This document shows, piece after piece, positions 34,775-46,475 of a stretch of 64,000 bases of DNA. Numbering within the stretch: the stretch's first letter is position 1; the number at the start of each line of letters is the position of its first letter. The notes under the pieces were generated by a model. The model saw only the letters and a list, made by a program, of their open reading frames with translations, was not told where the DNA came from and ran no database searches. The position numbers and the translations under genes were made by a program. The stretch comes from Odiellus spinosus (taxonomy: Eukaryota > Arthropoda > Arachnida > Opiliones > Phalangiidae): assembly GCA_963920705.1 (NCBI GenBank), contig OY987232.1, positions 6,265,200 to 6,329,199 of the forward strand, in the 5' to 3' direction.

Positions 34775-35014
34775 TTACCGTGGTTTTTCGGACACATACT
34801 GTTTTCGGACTTCGTCTAGTGTTTCGGTACCACGCCACTTAATAGCCTCTTTCAGGTTTTGACTACTCGTGACGTCATTAAAAATGAGTTTACCAGTCCC
34901 TAGTAGTTTTTTACCGACAAATTTTGCGACGTTATAAATGATAGGGGGCGATATAGCAGCCAAAGCGAGCCAAAATATTACCGATTCCGTGCCCACGCTA
35001 GTAAGCTTGCCCAA
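34775..35014 (-). pseudogene. Polinton small virion protein (pVI/PX-like)
   Basis: This 79-residue frame sits between penton and major capsid genes, where Polintons often encode a small pVI-like membrane-active virion protein. It has one hydrophobic stretch (VIFWLALAAISPPIIYNV, about residues 12-29) followed by a basic segment and a block like GTGKLIFNDVTSSQNLKEA, which resembles the 'G..i..Di..g.n.keA' tail of such proteins. The assignment rests on position and this weak similarity. The start is uncertain because the upstream N-terminal part may be missing. Confidence 0.5.
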
Positions 35015-35079
35015 TATACACGGGCCCTACACCATTACCCGCTTGGCCTTGGGCCTGAGCTAAGTAATATTGGCTATTT

Positions 35080-35602
35080 CTAAGTTAGCCGTCCGCCGCA
35101 TTGTCTCAAGTGTACTACACAGGACAGTGTTCCGTACTCAAATGTTGCGAGTTCGCCGAGATGATCTCTTATATGTATAGAAATGTTGTCAAAGTAGTTT
35201 TTCCCTAATGGCAAATAATATGGCGAAACAAAGGTCTTTACTACGGAATTCCCGTAATTGGTGTTTTCAACGGGAACTAAGGAGCCGCCCACTATTACAT
35301 TATCTACAATATCTTTATATATGTATAATTGAAAAGGGATATAGCAGTCAATACGCGATTATTTCTTGGCTCAGCCGTGTACATTTTCGGAATCCTCGTA
35401 ACCCATGATATCGGCGATACCGCGGGGATGGCCAAAATAGGTTCAATCGAACCTGCCGCATTAGTCTTTAGGTTGATATAACCAGTCGTAGCGTCATGAA
35501 GAAAGCTCGCGTTATTCTTAAGATAAATTTCAACGTCATTAATGACGCGTAATAAATGGTCAATCGATTGATAATGGCCGGGGGGCACGTCGATCATACC
35601 AA
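35080..35602 (-). pseudogene. Polinton penton (minor capsid) protein, main part
   Basis: The frame from 35602 downward contains the IDVPPGHYQSIDHLL block typical of the Polinton penton. A second frame (35292-35080) supplies the C-terminal blocks SPYYLPLGKNYFDNISIHIR and GELATFEYGTLSCVVHLR, equivalent to the family's 'Y.PV....FD.I.I.I.D..G..v.FE.G' end. The shift between the two frames near 35300 shows decay. The N-terminal part of the same gene lies 7.7 kb away at 43350-43470 because an EnSpm element landed in between. Confidence 0.75.
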
Positions 35603-36334
35603 CCCAGCAAACACAATGAACCCGATAGATGTACGAAAAAGCCCCAGATCTCCCTCGATAGCCCCATCCAAAATGGATTTTCCACAAATATACCTCGAAT
35701 ATCCATAAAAACAAGGTAATTCTGCTTGACCTTCGGATATTCCCAGAAAACCCATAAAACCTGTTAAATTCTCTGTAACCTAGAGACACCCGTAGAATGT
35801 GTAAAAGAAATATACAGCAACAAAGCTTAATATTTCCCATTAATTGATGCTGCGGCTGTGCAGTATAAAAAATTGGGAGTGGGAAGGAGAATTGATTTTG
35901 ACTAAGAAAACAAAAAATTATATTTTTAAGATTATTTATATATAAATTTATAATGATTTCCTAACTTTTTACTAGTTTTTTTAAAATTAACATTTTAAAA
36001 AATTAAATCATAAATAAAAAAAATTATATACCATCAGAACATTCATGACCATTCGAAATCCAGTTTTCGAACGGAGATAGGATTCCCACATCAATATGAG
36101 AGAATCTGTAGTTAACTGTCGAAAACTATATTTTACTAACTAGAATGGCTACAAAATATAGGGGCTAAAGAATGTTGGCCGCAAATTTTATAATACTGGG
36201 AGGCGCCGCCAGGAAAATATTATTTTCCTATAAAATAAGAAATCAGTTAATAATATTTCGGGCTTAATTAAAAAATATTAAGGTACTTTCCTTTTTAAAA
36301 CTAATATTTATTTTGAAGACATTAACATAAAATA

Positions 36335-37682
<1,348 letters not shown>

Positions 37683-39770
37683 ATGCCAAAAGGAAGGTAC
37701 AAGCCATTGTCTACCCTGTCCTCACGTCATCGAGCTAGGCTAATTAATGCTGCTACAAAAGAAACGCAAGATGAAATTTGTATGCAAAACATTCTACATA
37801 ACGAAGAGAGTAGCAATCATGAATCTACAAATAGCTCTTCAGAAATCGATAGCGATAATGCAGCGGATATCGGAGAAATTATTGAATCTTTAAATGACTC
37901 GGAAGAAGAAATCAATGAATTTCAAGGAGAAAATAATAATATTGAGGATACAGAGCTTACAGCTGATAATGATCAAGATTATTTTGAAAACCTTCAAGGT
38001 AACGATGCTGTTCGTTTAAGAGCATGTCTGGCAAGATGGGTTACTTGCTTTGGAATAAGCAAAAATGCTGTTAGTGGCCTGCTGAAAATCTTAAAAAAAC
38101 ACAAATGTTTTAACGAGCTTCCAAGCGACTCACGTACGCTATTATGCACTCCTAGAACTTCTATAGTAGAAGAAATGTCACCTGGTCATTACTTTCATTT
38201 TGGAATGGAAGCAGGTATACTCTACACAGTCCAACGAGAACACGATTTAGCATCGACGATCCGAGTCTTCAAAATATTGATTAACATCGATGGTTTGCCA
38301 ATAGGAAATAGCACCACCAGCAACTTTTGGCCAATATTAGGTGCAATTTCAACAGTAGCAAAATCGAAGCCCTTTGTTATTGGGCTATTTCACGGCTTAA
38401 GCAAACCGAAATGTTCTGATCAGTTTTTGTCTTCTTTTGTAACTGAGGCATCGCTTTTAATTGAAAATGGCATTATAATTAACGGTGAGCATAAAATTGT
38501 CGAAGTATCAGGGTTTATCTGTGACACTCCAGCTAGAGCATTTATCCGTAAAGTCAAAGGACATAACGGCTACTATGGATGCGATAAATGCACTCAGGCA
38601 GGAATAAGACGCCGGAAAAGGCATTGCTTCCCACTGACAGAACATATTGAGTTAAGAACAGACGCTAACTTTAGAAATAAATCTCAGGCGGGCCACCACC
38701 ATGGAACTAGTATTTTGGAAAACCTTAATAATATTGATATGATAGATGACTTTCCTTTAGATTATATGCATCTTGTTTGTTTGGGGGTTGTTAAAAAGAC
38801 ACTGAAATTATGGATGGGGGCTGAAGGAAAAAATGCCCTTTATAAATTTAGGCCTGACCAGATATTGGTAATCTCTAGTCACTTGGAAAATTTGGCTTCA
38901 GTAACTTGTTCAGAATTTGTAAGAAAGCCACGATCATTAAAAGATGTTGACAGATTTAAAGCCACTGAATTTCGTCAATTTTTGCTCTATTCTGGTCTAC
39001 TAGTTTTACAAAATGTTCTTCCTAAATCTCATTATGAGACTTTTAGAACATTAAATGTAGCAATTCGAATTCTTGCCACGCCAAGGCAAACAGTTGAAAT
39101 GATTGAGTTTGCGGAAAATTTACTGCAGTACTTCGTGCAAATGTATGGTGTACTTTATGGCAAACACCTCATTTCTTATAATGTACATGGTTTACTGCAT
39201 TTAGCTAGGGATTGTTTGAAATACGGGCATTTAGATTCGTTTAGTGCCTATCAGTTTGAGAACTATCTTTTTACCCTAAAAAATAAAATTTCTAATGCGG
39301 GATATCCATTGAAGCAGGCAATAAATCGAATTAGCGAAGAAAGGCGAATAAATGGTACGTTGAAAGCTAGAGATGAAATTACATTTCATATGATTCATGG
39401 AAATGGTCCTCTTTTAGAGGGCTGTACTGACCCTCAATATAAAAAAGTCATTCTGTCGGAATATCAACTCTCAAACTCTAAACGTGATAACTGCTGTATT
39501 TTAAATGACTCATCAGTCATAGTGATAGAAAACATAGCTACCTCTGAAAATGACTGCTCAAAAATGTTCATAGTGGGAAGAAAATTTATGACTGTGCAAG
39601 ACTTTTTTATATCTCCGTGTCCATCTTCCAAAGTTGGTGTGTTCCAAGCATCAAAATTATCTGCGCTATTAAAATGGCCTCTTCACCTAGTCGTAGCAAA
39701 AGCTATGAAATACCCTCTAGAAAGCACAAATTCAAATGTGATAATGCAACTACTTCACAACCCATTATAG
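37683..39770 (+). CDS. EnSpm/CACTA-family transposase
   Basis: This is an uninterrupted frame of 695 residues if translation starts at the ATG at 37683 (MPKGRYKPLS...), which directly follows a splice-acceptor-like sequence. A start 15 codons upstream is also possible. The N-terminus is basic, then strongly acidic (residues about 40-110, many Glu, Asn and Asp). The core carries the conserved blocks GFICDTPARAFIRKVKGHNG, YYGCDKCTQAG (a zinc-binding-like CxxC) and DDFPLDYMHLVCLGVVKKT, equivalent to the 'D.MH..y.G..k' motif of Tnp2/EnSpm transposases, followed by KATEFRQFLLYSGLLVL and a long helical region. The family catalyses cut-and-paste transposition. The absence of stops suggests recent activity. 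Confidence 0.8.
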   Translation: MPKGRYKPLSTLSSRHRARLINAATKETQDEICMQNILHNEESSNHESTNSSSEIDSDNAADIGEIIESLNDSEEEINEFQGENNNIEDTELTADNDQDYFENLQGNDAVRLRACLARWVTCFGISKNAVSGLLKILKKHKCFNELPSDSRTLLCTPRTSIVEEMSPGHYFHFGMEAGILYTVQREHDLASTIRVFKILINIDGLPIGNSTTSNFWPILGAISTVAKSKPFVIGLFHGLSKPKCSDQFLSSFVTEASLLIENGIIINGEHKIVEVSGFICDTPARAFIRKVKGHNGYYGCDKCTQAGIRRRKRHCFPLTEHIELRTDANFRNKSQAGHHHGTSILENLNNIDMIDDFPLDYMHLVCLGVVKKTLKLWMGAEGKNALYKFRPDQILVISSHLENLASVTCSEFVRKPRSLKDVDRFKATEFRQFLLYSGLLVLQNVLPKSHYETFRTLNVAIRILATPRQTVEMIEFAENLLQYFVQMYGVLYGKHLISYNVHGLLHLARDCLKYGHLDSFSAYQFENYLFTLKNKISNAGYPLKQAINRISEERRINGTLKARDEITFHMIHGNGPLLEGCTDPQYKKVILSEYQLSNSKRDNCCILNDSSVIVIENIATSENDCSKMFIVGRKFMTVQDFFISPCPSSKVGVFQASKLSALLKWPLHLVVAKAMKYPLESTNSNVIMQLLHNPL

Positions 39771-39952
39771 TCAATGAAAGGTATGGCGTACTTAGCATTT
39801 TATAATTGTTACGCCTTTTGCCTTTTAAATATAACGCCTAATCTTTTAATTTAAATTAATAAACCACGCATGAAATTATACATTTTAAATTGGCTACTCA
39901 ATGTACGTTTTATTTCCTCACATTAATATTATTTGGATTGCATATAGGTTAA

Positions 39953-42662
39953 ATGGACGGCAGCTTCAAAACCGTAGAATTCACTCAAGGGGGAGTTGCT
40001 GTCATTCCCCACTGTTGGATTTACAAAGATCAGCTGCAAACAAGATGTTATTGGCCAGGGGATAAAAAGGCTTCGGCGTATGCTATAAAACGAACGGCAC
40101 CCAATAGCAAAGAGTGGCAATCATATGAAATTAAAATTATTTTTAGCTGTGGTAAGAAAGTATTATTCTCTTTGTTATTTTTCTCAGATTTAAAGGAAGA
40201 CTGCCACTTAACATTAAATGGCCTCATCAATTATGTAATGCTTAGATATACCTAACTCACAAATACATAAATTATTTGAACATCCCCGGAAGATAAGCTA
40301 TACAGGATTCATGTAGATTCTAAATCGAATGTTATTGAGAGTCTCAATCAGATCTCTCCTTAACGACAGGCTTTTGCTAATTAGTCGCACACACATCAAT
40401 GTGAAGAAATTTAGGATCTCCATGAATCAACTTAAGCTTACATATATTTCTTTGTAGATTTTTTTACTGATGGGCTACGTTTATTTTAAACAATAATGAA
40501 TCATTTGTTGTTAGGTTGCATTCTCCCTTTAGGAAGTAGAGGAGGGCAGTCATTTTTTCTTATGCAGGGAATTAAGATTGACCATATTTCTTAAATGTTT
40601 AAATTTCTAAAACAAATTGTAGGTTTTGCAAGATTTTCCAAAGTTGCCCCTTTTTTAATCCGAATTTTTTAAAACCAATTAATTTGTTTTTAGAAACCTT
40701 TAGTGAAGCTCGGCATAAAATGGTAAAATATGTGAGAGATACTGATATTTCCGCAAGTGAATTTGAAACTGGATATGGAAAGAGAATTAAAAAGAAACAC
40801 AAATCTGCAACACCAATTCATGTATCAGAATCAGAATCTGATGAAAAATCGCAGGACTCTGGGCACGAAATTCCTGAACTACCAGTTCTAAAATCTGTGA
40901 TAACCTCATCAAATAGTAAAGGTATACATTTTATCCGGCAATTTATTCCTTATAAATGTTAAAATATTAGAAATTACAGCTAAAGATTCAAGCATCGACT
41001 CGACGAACGCCCCTCGTAAAAAGTCATATAAGAGACCTTCAAGTGACAACATAGGAACTTTGATCTCCGAAACTTCGGACAATGGTAAAAACCTTTTAAA
41101 GAAATCGCTATTTTTACATATTTTAAAGTTATTTACCATGGTATATTTGGAAAAACTTAATTTACGAGACGTTTTGAGCTGAGTTCTTCTTCACTTTTGA
41201 TCACGTACTTTGGTGTTTTTGAATTTGACATAAGGTCTAATTTAAAGTATAAGAAGCGACATTAAAAGAACCTAGGCTCAAAACGTTTTTTGATAAATAC
41301 CATGTCATTTTCTCTGTAAAAACTAATTTAGCATAATATTTTGTTTCTTTTAAGATCATAGGGGCATCAACCAATCTTTCATAGAATCTCGAAATAATTC
41401 CAAAGAGCAAGCAGTTTTAGAAAATGACGTGATTAACAATAGGAGCGTTATTGATTATTCAAGCTTAGATGAAGGTAATTTGATGATGGAAAAATTTAAG
41501 AGAATGGTAATTTTTTGTTCATAACTAGAATTTTCTTTAGAATCCGATGAAACTGATTTCATACGCGTTGGACCAAGAAAAGTAATAAAAAATATAATGA
41601 ATAATAGTAAAGGGAATACATTGAAGAATGTGAATCAACGAAGAGCGTCAACTCCAAAACCAAACGAGGCTTCCAATTTAAGAGGTATCTCGTATGATTG
41701 ATATTTTTGTATTTATGCTAAAAATTCTCAACATTACTTTTAATTACATGAATTATTCCTTAGGTGAAATTGTCGAATCTTCGTCTAATGGAAAGGTTTT
41801 GATAAGCGAATGTACGTATACTAAATGTTTCATAATTAAATTTTGGTTATAAATAATATTTCAAAATATATAATATAGCATATCTACGTTCTTTGAGTCG
41901 AAATCAAGAGGTAATGAAGTCTAACCTACGTCATCTTACGGAAATGATGGAATGTGTTCTAAAAAATTCCCAGTCCGGCCAAGCAAAGCCCCTCTCTGGA
42001 GAGGAAACAGCGCAGCTTGAAGAAATGTTTGGGTTTCCATTCAGCAATGAATTGGAGCTAAATTTACTAGAAGAATCTTTAAACTCAGTTGAAAATGTCA
42101 CCAAATTAGTGAGTTAAATAATATTTTATTCTTTTTTTTGTGATAAATCCTAATTATAAGGAAATTTAGAGAGCATATTTGAAACAATTTGGTGGAATTA
42201 CCCTATATGATTGTGTGAAACGGATATTGGTTCATGTTTTTTTGGACACACTGGCTAAAGAATACAGCTGGGAAGGAAGGAAAGGGAAGCGTGCTTTAAA
42301 TAATTTACGACTTATGAAAGTGATTATTGGTAAGATAATATTTAATTTTACATGAAAATCTTAGAATCAAAAACATTTAAACAATGCACGCTGTACTCTT
42401 ATAATATATCTATTTTAATTGCTCTACGTCTAAATTAAAATAAGAGTACAGTGTACGCAGTATGCATTATCTTTGTTGGTAGGTAAAATTATTTACTGAT
42501 TTATTATTCTCAACAGAGACCGTCAGAAGCGTGAAAAATTTTAAAGAAACCACCATTGCTGAAATAGAAAAGAATATAAAGTCATGGTTTACCCACGCTC
42601 CAGATCGCGTAGCCTCGAAAACTGCAACTGCAGCCAAAAAAAATCAAAATCTGACCAAATAA
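39953..42662 (+). CDS. Nine-exon EnSpm accessory gene with DUF4806 domain
   Basis: Nine exons can be placed with GT-AG borders and matching phases: 39953-40151, 40694-40921, 40980-41084, 41355-41474, 41541-41684, 41764-41811, 41879-42108, 42170-42329 and 42517-42662. Their lengths sum to 1380 nt, or 459 residues plus stop, without an internal stop. Exon 1 gives the VEFTQGGVAVIPHCW..CYWP module commonly found at the start of DUF4806 proteins. The middle is Ser/Glu/Lys-rich. Exons 7-9 give the DUF4806 domain (FPFSNELELNLLEESL, KQFGGITLYDCVKRIL, SWEGRKGKRALNNLRLMKVI, EIEKNIKSWFTHAPDR). AATAAA overlaps the stop codon. It lies in the same orientation about 180 bp behind the transposase. DUF4806 has no established function; a DNA-binding partner of the transposase is plausible inference. 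Confidence 0.8.
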
Positions 42663-42889
42663 AGTCTTTGAAATTTCATTTTTCTTTGATTATATTGCTT
42701 TATTTATTAGATAAGCAAATACCACAAATAATTATGTAAACATTAGGTCACATTTTGGCAGCGTGCATTTCAGCCCTTCTAGAAAAACTACTCTACCATT
42801 CAAAAGACTATCATTTGATTGACGTTGATTTGTTTGGCAGGATATCTATATTTTATTTCAAACATACTGCGAGATTCTTATTTCATAAA

Positions 42890-43349
42890 ATTTGAAAAAT
42901 TAATAATTTTAGAATATCTGCAGAATCAGTACGCCATCCTATAAAAACTTTTGTGTATTCCTAGAATATTCTTAGAGTATACCTGAGATAAATCATCATG
43001 AGTTGCAATATTCTCAGAACATACATAGGGTTAAATATGTTTTAGAATATTACCTCATATCTCCCCAGCATATACTTGGGGTATATATTATTTTGTTGTG
43101 ATGTTCTTAGAATATTCCTAGAATCCATTAAAGGCATAATGAAAGACCTTCCAACATACATAGAATACCCCTCGAAGGTCCGTTTAGGGTTACAATGGAT
43201 GTACTGTGGGTGTTCAAAATGATGACATTTGGGTATCTGAGGGACATCCAATAAAGCTTATTTAAGAACTTTTGTATATTCGTTGAATATCAGGAATACC
43301 CCAAGCTATGATACATCGGATGCTCTTGGGACCTTTTGTGTTTGCTGGG
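42890..43349. repeat. EnSpm right subterminal repeats and TIR
   Basis: This region holds many variants of ctagaatattcttagag and atacctgag-like motifs in both orientations, ending in the inverted terminus ttgtgtttgctggg. Subterminal motif arrays are transposase-binding regions in CACTA elements. The left counterpart is at 35603-35800. Confidence 0.65.
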
Positions 43350-43470
43350 AAGTTTTGTAACGTTACCTTTGTGGGGTAATTGGATTTGGTAGTTTTGTTA
43401 CGTATGAAGCCATGGTATTGTCGGGGAAAATATCCATTGACGTATCACTTGGGAGCGTTAATTAAAGGTC
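43350..43470 (-). pseudogene. Polinton penton protein, N-terminal part
   Basis: The minus strand reads through a block with MDIFPDNTMASYVTKLPNPI, the typical N-terminal region of the Polinton penton protein. The frame then shifts and meets the EnSpm end. The remainder of the gene continues at 35602 on the other side of that element. An upstream stop close to the first Met means the original start is uncertain. Confidence 0.65.
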
Positions 43471-43576
43471 TGACAATATCACTTCTAACCCAACAATTCT
43501 GTTCGTTAGGTAGGCCTATTAATGAAACAAAATATTCCAATTTCCCCTCGCCGTTTCCTTTACTTGAGAATTTCGT

Positions 43577-44525
43577 CTATACTATACTATATTTGCATTT
43601 AATGAGCAGAAAACCGTAAAAGAGCCCCATTATATCTTGGCCGTTGTAGTCTTGCAGCATATACAAATGTGAAGTCTTGTTGTCTACTACTCCATTTATT
43701 TTAAATACCTCGACTGAGAAATTGGCTTCGAAACCTTTAGCGAAAACCAAGCGAAGATAACTAATTCTGACATGGTCCCTGGTTTTGAATTTAGCGGGCT
43801 TGATTTTAAGTTTTTTAGCAGCCCCGTAGATATTACGATAAACTTGTAAAATATTTCCACTTTGTACTTGATCCATCGCCATTTTAATCGTTGAATGCTT
43901 GGCCCAGTTATATGCGGCGATTAGGGTTTGAAGAATATCAATGTAACGCCGGATATTGTTATGCGTGAAAAAACGAAACATTCTCCCTTTGATAGTGTGA
44001 TTAAGCCGTTCAATGAAGGGGGCGTGATGCGGCTCCGATACCATAGCGGTAAATTTAATATTACTTTTCTTTAGCAAAGGCTTGCACTATAGAATTTAAA
44101 AACTCCGTACCGCGCGGGACGCCATCGGTGAAAATCTCCTTCAGGCCTCGAACGACCTCATCTCCGCTCTTCCTCTTTAAAGGGATTCTGTAATCTTTTC
44201 GCGAGAAGCAATCGATACCCATTAACAAGTATCTATACCCGTCGTTATATTTTGCTAGCGACTGCATATCCGCTGAGTCTATTTCTAACCTGTCGCCAAT
44301 ACTGGTCACGGGGATTTTTCTTCGTTTAAATTTCTTTCTAGCCGTTACATGGAGGGTATAAGCTTCAGAACTCTCCAAAAATTCTTTCACGCTCTCCCGC
44401 GAAATGCCCTTATCTTCAACGGCCTGGTATAATGATTCGATACTCGAAAATGAAGCCGGATTACTTTCATCAAAATAAATTCCTTCTAGGGTGTTGATTT
44501 GATCGTCTTGAACGTTAACTATTGT
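43577..44525 (-). pseudogene. Polinton retroviral-type integrase (INT)
   Basis: The N-terminal part has the YTLHVTARKKFKRRKIPV block. The catalytic core shows the first Asp (IDSADMQSLAKYNDGYRYLL) and GTEFLNSIVQAFAKE. A second frame (44077-43577) continues with FIERLNHTIKGRMFRF, which carries the catalytic Glu, and a chromo-like or SH3-like tail (ARDHVRIS-type KFKTRDHVRI). The segment that should hold the second catalytic Asp before RGTEF is missing (it reads FTDGVPRGTEF). A frameshift and stop lie at 44061-44077. The protein inserts Polinton ends into DNA; this copy cannot be active. Confidence 0.85.
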
Positions 44526-44723
44526 TGGGTCGTTTTCTAATTTGGTTTACATTTTTTCTTGTAACTTTCGCGGGCGGCTTTTACCATTTACGTAATCTTA
44601 ATTTTAAGGGCGTAGAACGGGTAGGTGTTGCGGAGGGAGTTTTCGTTGTTCGCGCTTTGGGGGCCATACCACTAATGATGGGATTACCGAGGCGTGTTTT
44701 ATTGTTTTCGGGGGATGTATACT
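44526..44723 (-). other. ATPase 3' end and spacer left of the gypsy element
   Basis: The first codons left of the gypsy LTR complete the Polinton ATPase gene, whose stop codon is at about 44699-44701. The rest, down to the integrase, has no clear gene. The 4-bp gypsy target duplication tact is at 44720-44723. Confidence 0.6.
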
Positions 44724-45040
44724 TGTAACTGTGCACTTAACTATTTACTAATAATCAGACAGTTAACTAGTTTAAAAAGGCAATTTAATTATCAACAGGA
44801 CTTTTAAGTACAGAACTAAGCATTGGGTAGAACTGGTATCCTGGGCATCGACCGGGAATCTGCCACGAAGCTGGACTGAGGTCTTCCTTTTATCCTAGGT
44901 TATCACATGGTCTCACAGGGTCGAGCAGCCAGGGTAGGTGCAGGCTCTTAGGGTAGAACTCCATGGGTAGATGCAGGAGCCAACGCTGGAAATAAGCCCT
45001 TATTCCCATGCCTAGGGATCCCTTTACCATCCCCGTTACA
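44724..45040 (-). repeat. Gypsy 3' LTR
   Basis: This 317-bp repeat has termini tgtaactg and cgttaca in plus-strand reading. It is the downstream LTR relative to transcription. It differs from the other LTR at two sites (cacgaagctg against cacgaggctg, and tccttttatc against tcctttcatc). Confidence 0.95.
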
Positions 45041-45055
45041 CTCTGCCCCTACATA
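45041..45055 (-). other. Polypurine tract of the gypsy element
   Basis: On the minus strand, gtaggggcagag lies directly before the 3' LTR. A purine-rich run at this place primes plus-strand DNA synthesis in LTR retrotransposons. Confidence 0.7.
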
Positions 45056-45260
45056 ACAAAAGGGAGACCTAGGCAAAAAGAGAGAACCTCATCTACAGAA
45101 AGCGCAAGTTATAAAAAATACCAAGGGAGTTTTCCAAAAATTCACAAAAATACTCCGAAAAAAATTCACTTTTTTAAAATTATATGAAGACGAGCATTCA
45201 AGTGTCTATTTCCTTTTACGTATATTCCCTATCGAAGGCTTCCATGATTAAAAGATTTGC

Positions 45261-45926
45261 TTATCGGGCATGACGAACAAACTCATAAGGAGGTTTTGAA
45301 ATTGGTTTCGGTGATATTGAAAAATTATCCACAGTCAAACCCTTAGAATCGAAAGGATAGGAATGCAAATATGCTTCTATTTGCCTCAAGGATCGTAATT
45401 TTTCTTTCACCTTATCCGGGGTATAATAGTAAACATCTCCCACACGCGATGATGGTTGTTTCCTTAACACCACTTCCCTAGTCCAACCATGGAAAAATGG
45501 CAACTGCAAATCATGCGATATACCAGTGGTGTCCAACTCCTCAACCTCCACACACCTAGGTTCGGGAATTACCAAAACTTCATCCATAAATCTAACTCTA
45601 CGTCGAGGGTTACAATGTCGCATACGTAGGTTGACACCACTCTCATCCACCGCCTGTGGCCCAACTCGTTCCTCCATCGCTTCCTCGCTCGGAAACTCAA
45701 CCACAACACTCGTTCCACCAGCCTGAGTATGGTATGTCTCTCGAACCACACGACTGCGTAGCGTATAACGAGGTGGATCTAAATCTATCTCTTCGTCGTC
45801 AAACCGTAACTCATTTTCCAATGGAATCGGCGGAACTAATTCATTGGTTATAGAATTTCCCTGGGTTGCCACCACCTGTATAGATGGGTCTACCCGCGCA
45901 ACTGGTTGTTCCTGAATTTCCAACAC
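45261..45926 (-). CDS. Gypsy pol C-terminus carrying a methyl-CpG-binding domain (MBD)
   Basis: This 221-codon frame continues the integrase frame after a single TAG that replaces a CAG-like codon of the neighbouring repeat. Residues 1-20 are the last unit of a 17-residue tandem repeat. Residues 40-135 are acidic to basic linker. Residues 142-208 (45303-45503) form an MBD: FFHGWTREVVLRK, a short loop, GDVYYYTP, then EKLRSLRQIEAYL and LTVDNFSISPKP. By alignment with MeCP2, the methyl-CpG-contacting Arg111, Asp121, Tyr123 and Arg133 correspond to R155, D164, Y166 and R178 here, all kept. Chromoviruses carry a chromodomain at this position of integrase. A targeting role toward methylated DNA is inference. 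Confidence 0.8.
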   Translation of the reverse strand: MLEIQEQPVARVDPSIQVVATQGNSITNELVPPIPLENELRFDDEEIDLDPPRYTLRSRVVRETYHTQAGGTSVVVEFPSEEAMEERVGPQAVDESGVNLRMRHCNPRRRVRFMDEVLVIPEPRCVEVEELDTTGISHDLQLPFFHGWTREVVLRKQPSSRVGDVYYYTPDKVKEKLRSLRQIEAYLHSYPFDSKGLTVDNFSISPKPISKPPYEFVRHAR

Positions 45927-46475
45927 CTATATAGGTGGGTCTACCTGCGCTGCTGGTAGTTCCCGAGTTTCCACCACTGGTATAGAAGGATCTACCTGAG
46001 CAACAGTTTGTTCCTGAGTCTCCAAAACCACCGTATTCATACAGAGTTTTAATTTAGAAATATGCCACGTACCAGCCAAGGCTCCTGTCTCTAAGTTCAT
46101 TATCAGATAGGAAACCGGGGACACTTTCTCAACAACTCTAAAAGGACCTTCCCAATTAGGAGCTAGTTTAGCGCTAAATTTCGCAGCCGCATTTGAAAGT
46201 CTATGGCCAGACTTCCAGACCAACTGTCCTACTTCTAGTTCACTTCCAAGGTAGTTCCGATCATAGAAAAATTTCTGTTTTGCACTGGCAACGCTATTTA
46301 TTTCTTGGGCCATATCAATTGCTCGTTGCCATTCTCTTAACGGACCTTGGTCATAATCCAAAATTGCTACAACCTCCTGATCCGGAATCCCCGCAAAAAC
46401 TCTCATCCCAAGGAAGCGTAGGCTCATAACCATGGTGAAGGTAAAACGGAGAATATCCGGTAGAACTGTGTACAA
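45927..46475 (-). CDS. Gypsy integrase C-terminal part with GPY/F module
   Basis: The frame carries the end of the integrase (QEINSVASAKQKFFYDRN) and the GPY/F module (FSAKLAPNWEGPFRVVEKVS followed by YLIMNLETGALAGTWHISKL), which is typical of Ty3/gypsy integrases. It then runs into two units of a 17-residue repeat (ETQEQTVAQVDPSI, ETRELPAAQVDPPI) and a TAG. It is joined to the upstream integrase frame by a one-base shift near 46400. The first residues of the open frame (to about 46400) are out of frame with the protein. Confidence 0.8.
   Translation of the reverse strand: MYTVLPDILRFTFTMVMSLRFLGMRVFAGIPDQEVVAILDYDQGPLREWQRAIDMAQEINSVASAKQKFFYDRNYLGSELEVGQLVWKSGHRLSNAAAKFSAKLAPNWEGPFRVVEKVSPVSYLIMNLETGALAGTWHISKLKLCMNTVVLETQEQTVAQVDPSIPVVETRELPAAQVDPPI

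Noticed and set aside
43380-43619. 79-codon plus-strand frame
   Set aside because: It is the opposite strand of the penton N-terminus and integrase end.
44522-44728. 68-codon plus-strand hydrophobic frame beside the gypsy LTR
   Set aside because: It is antisense to the 3' end of the Polinton ATPase and its spacer and has no support.
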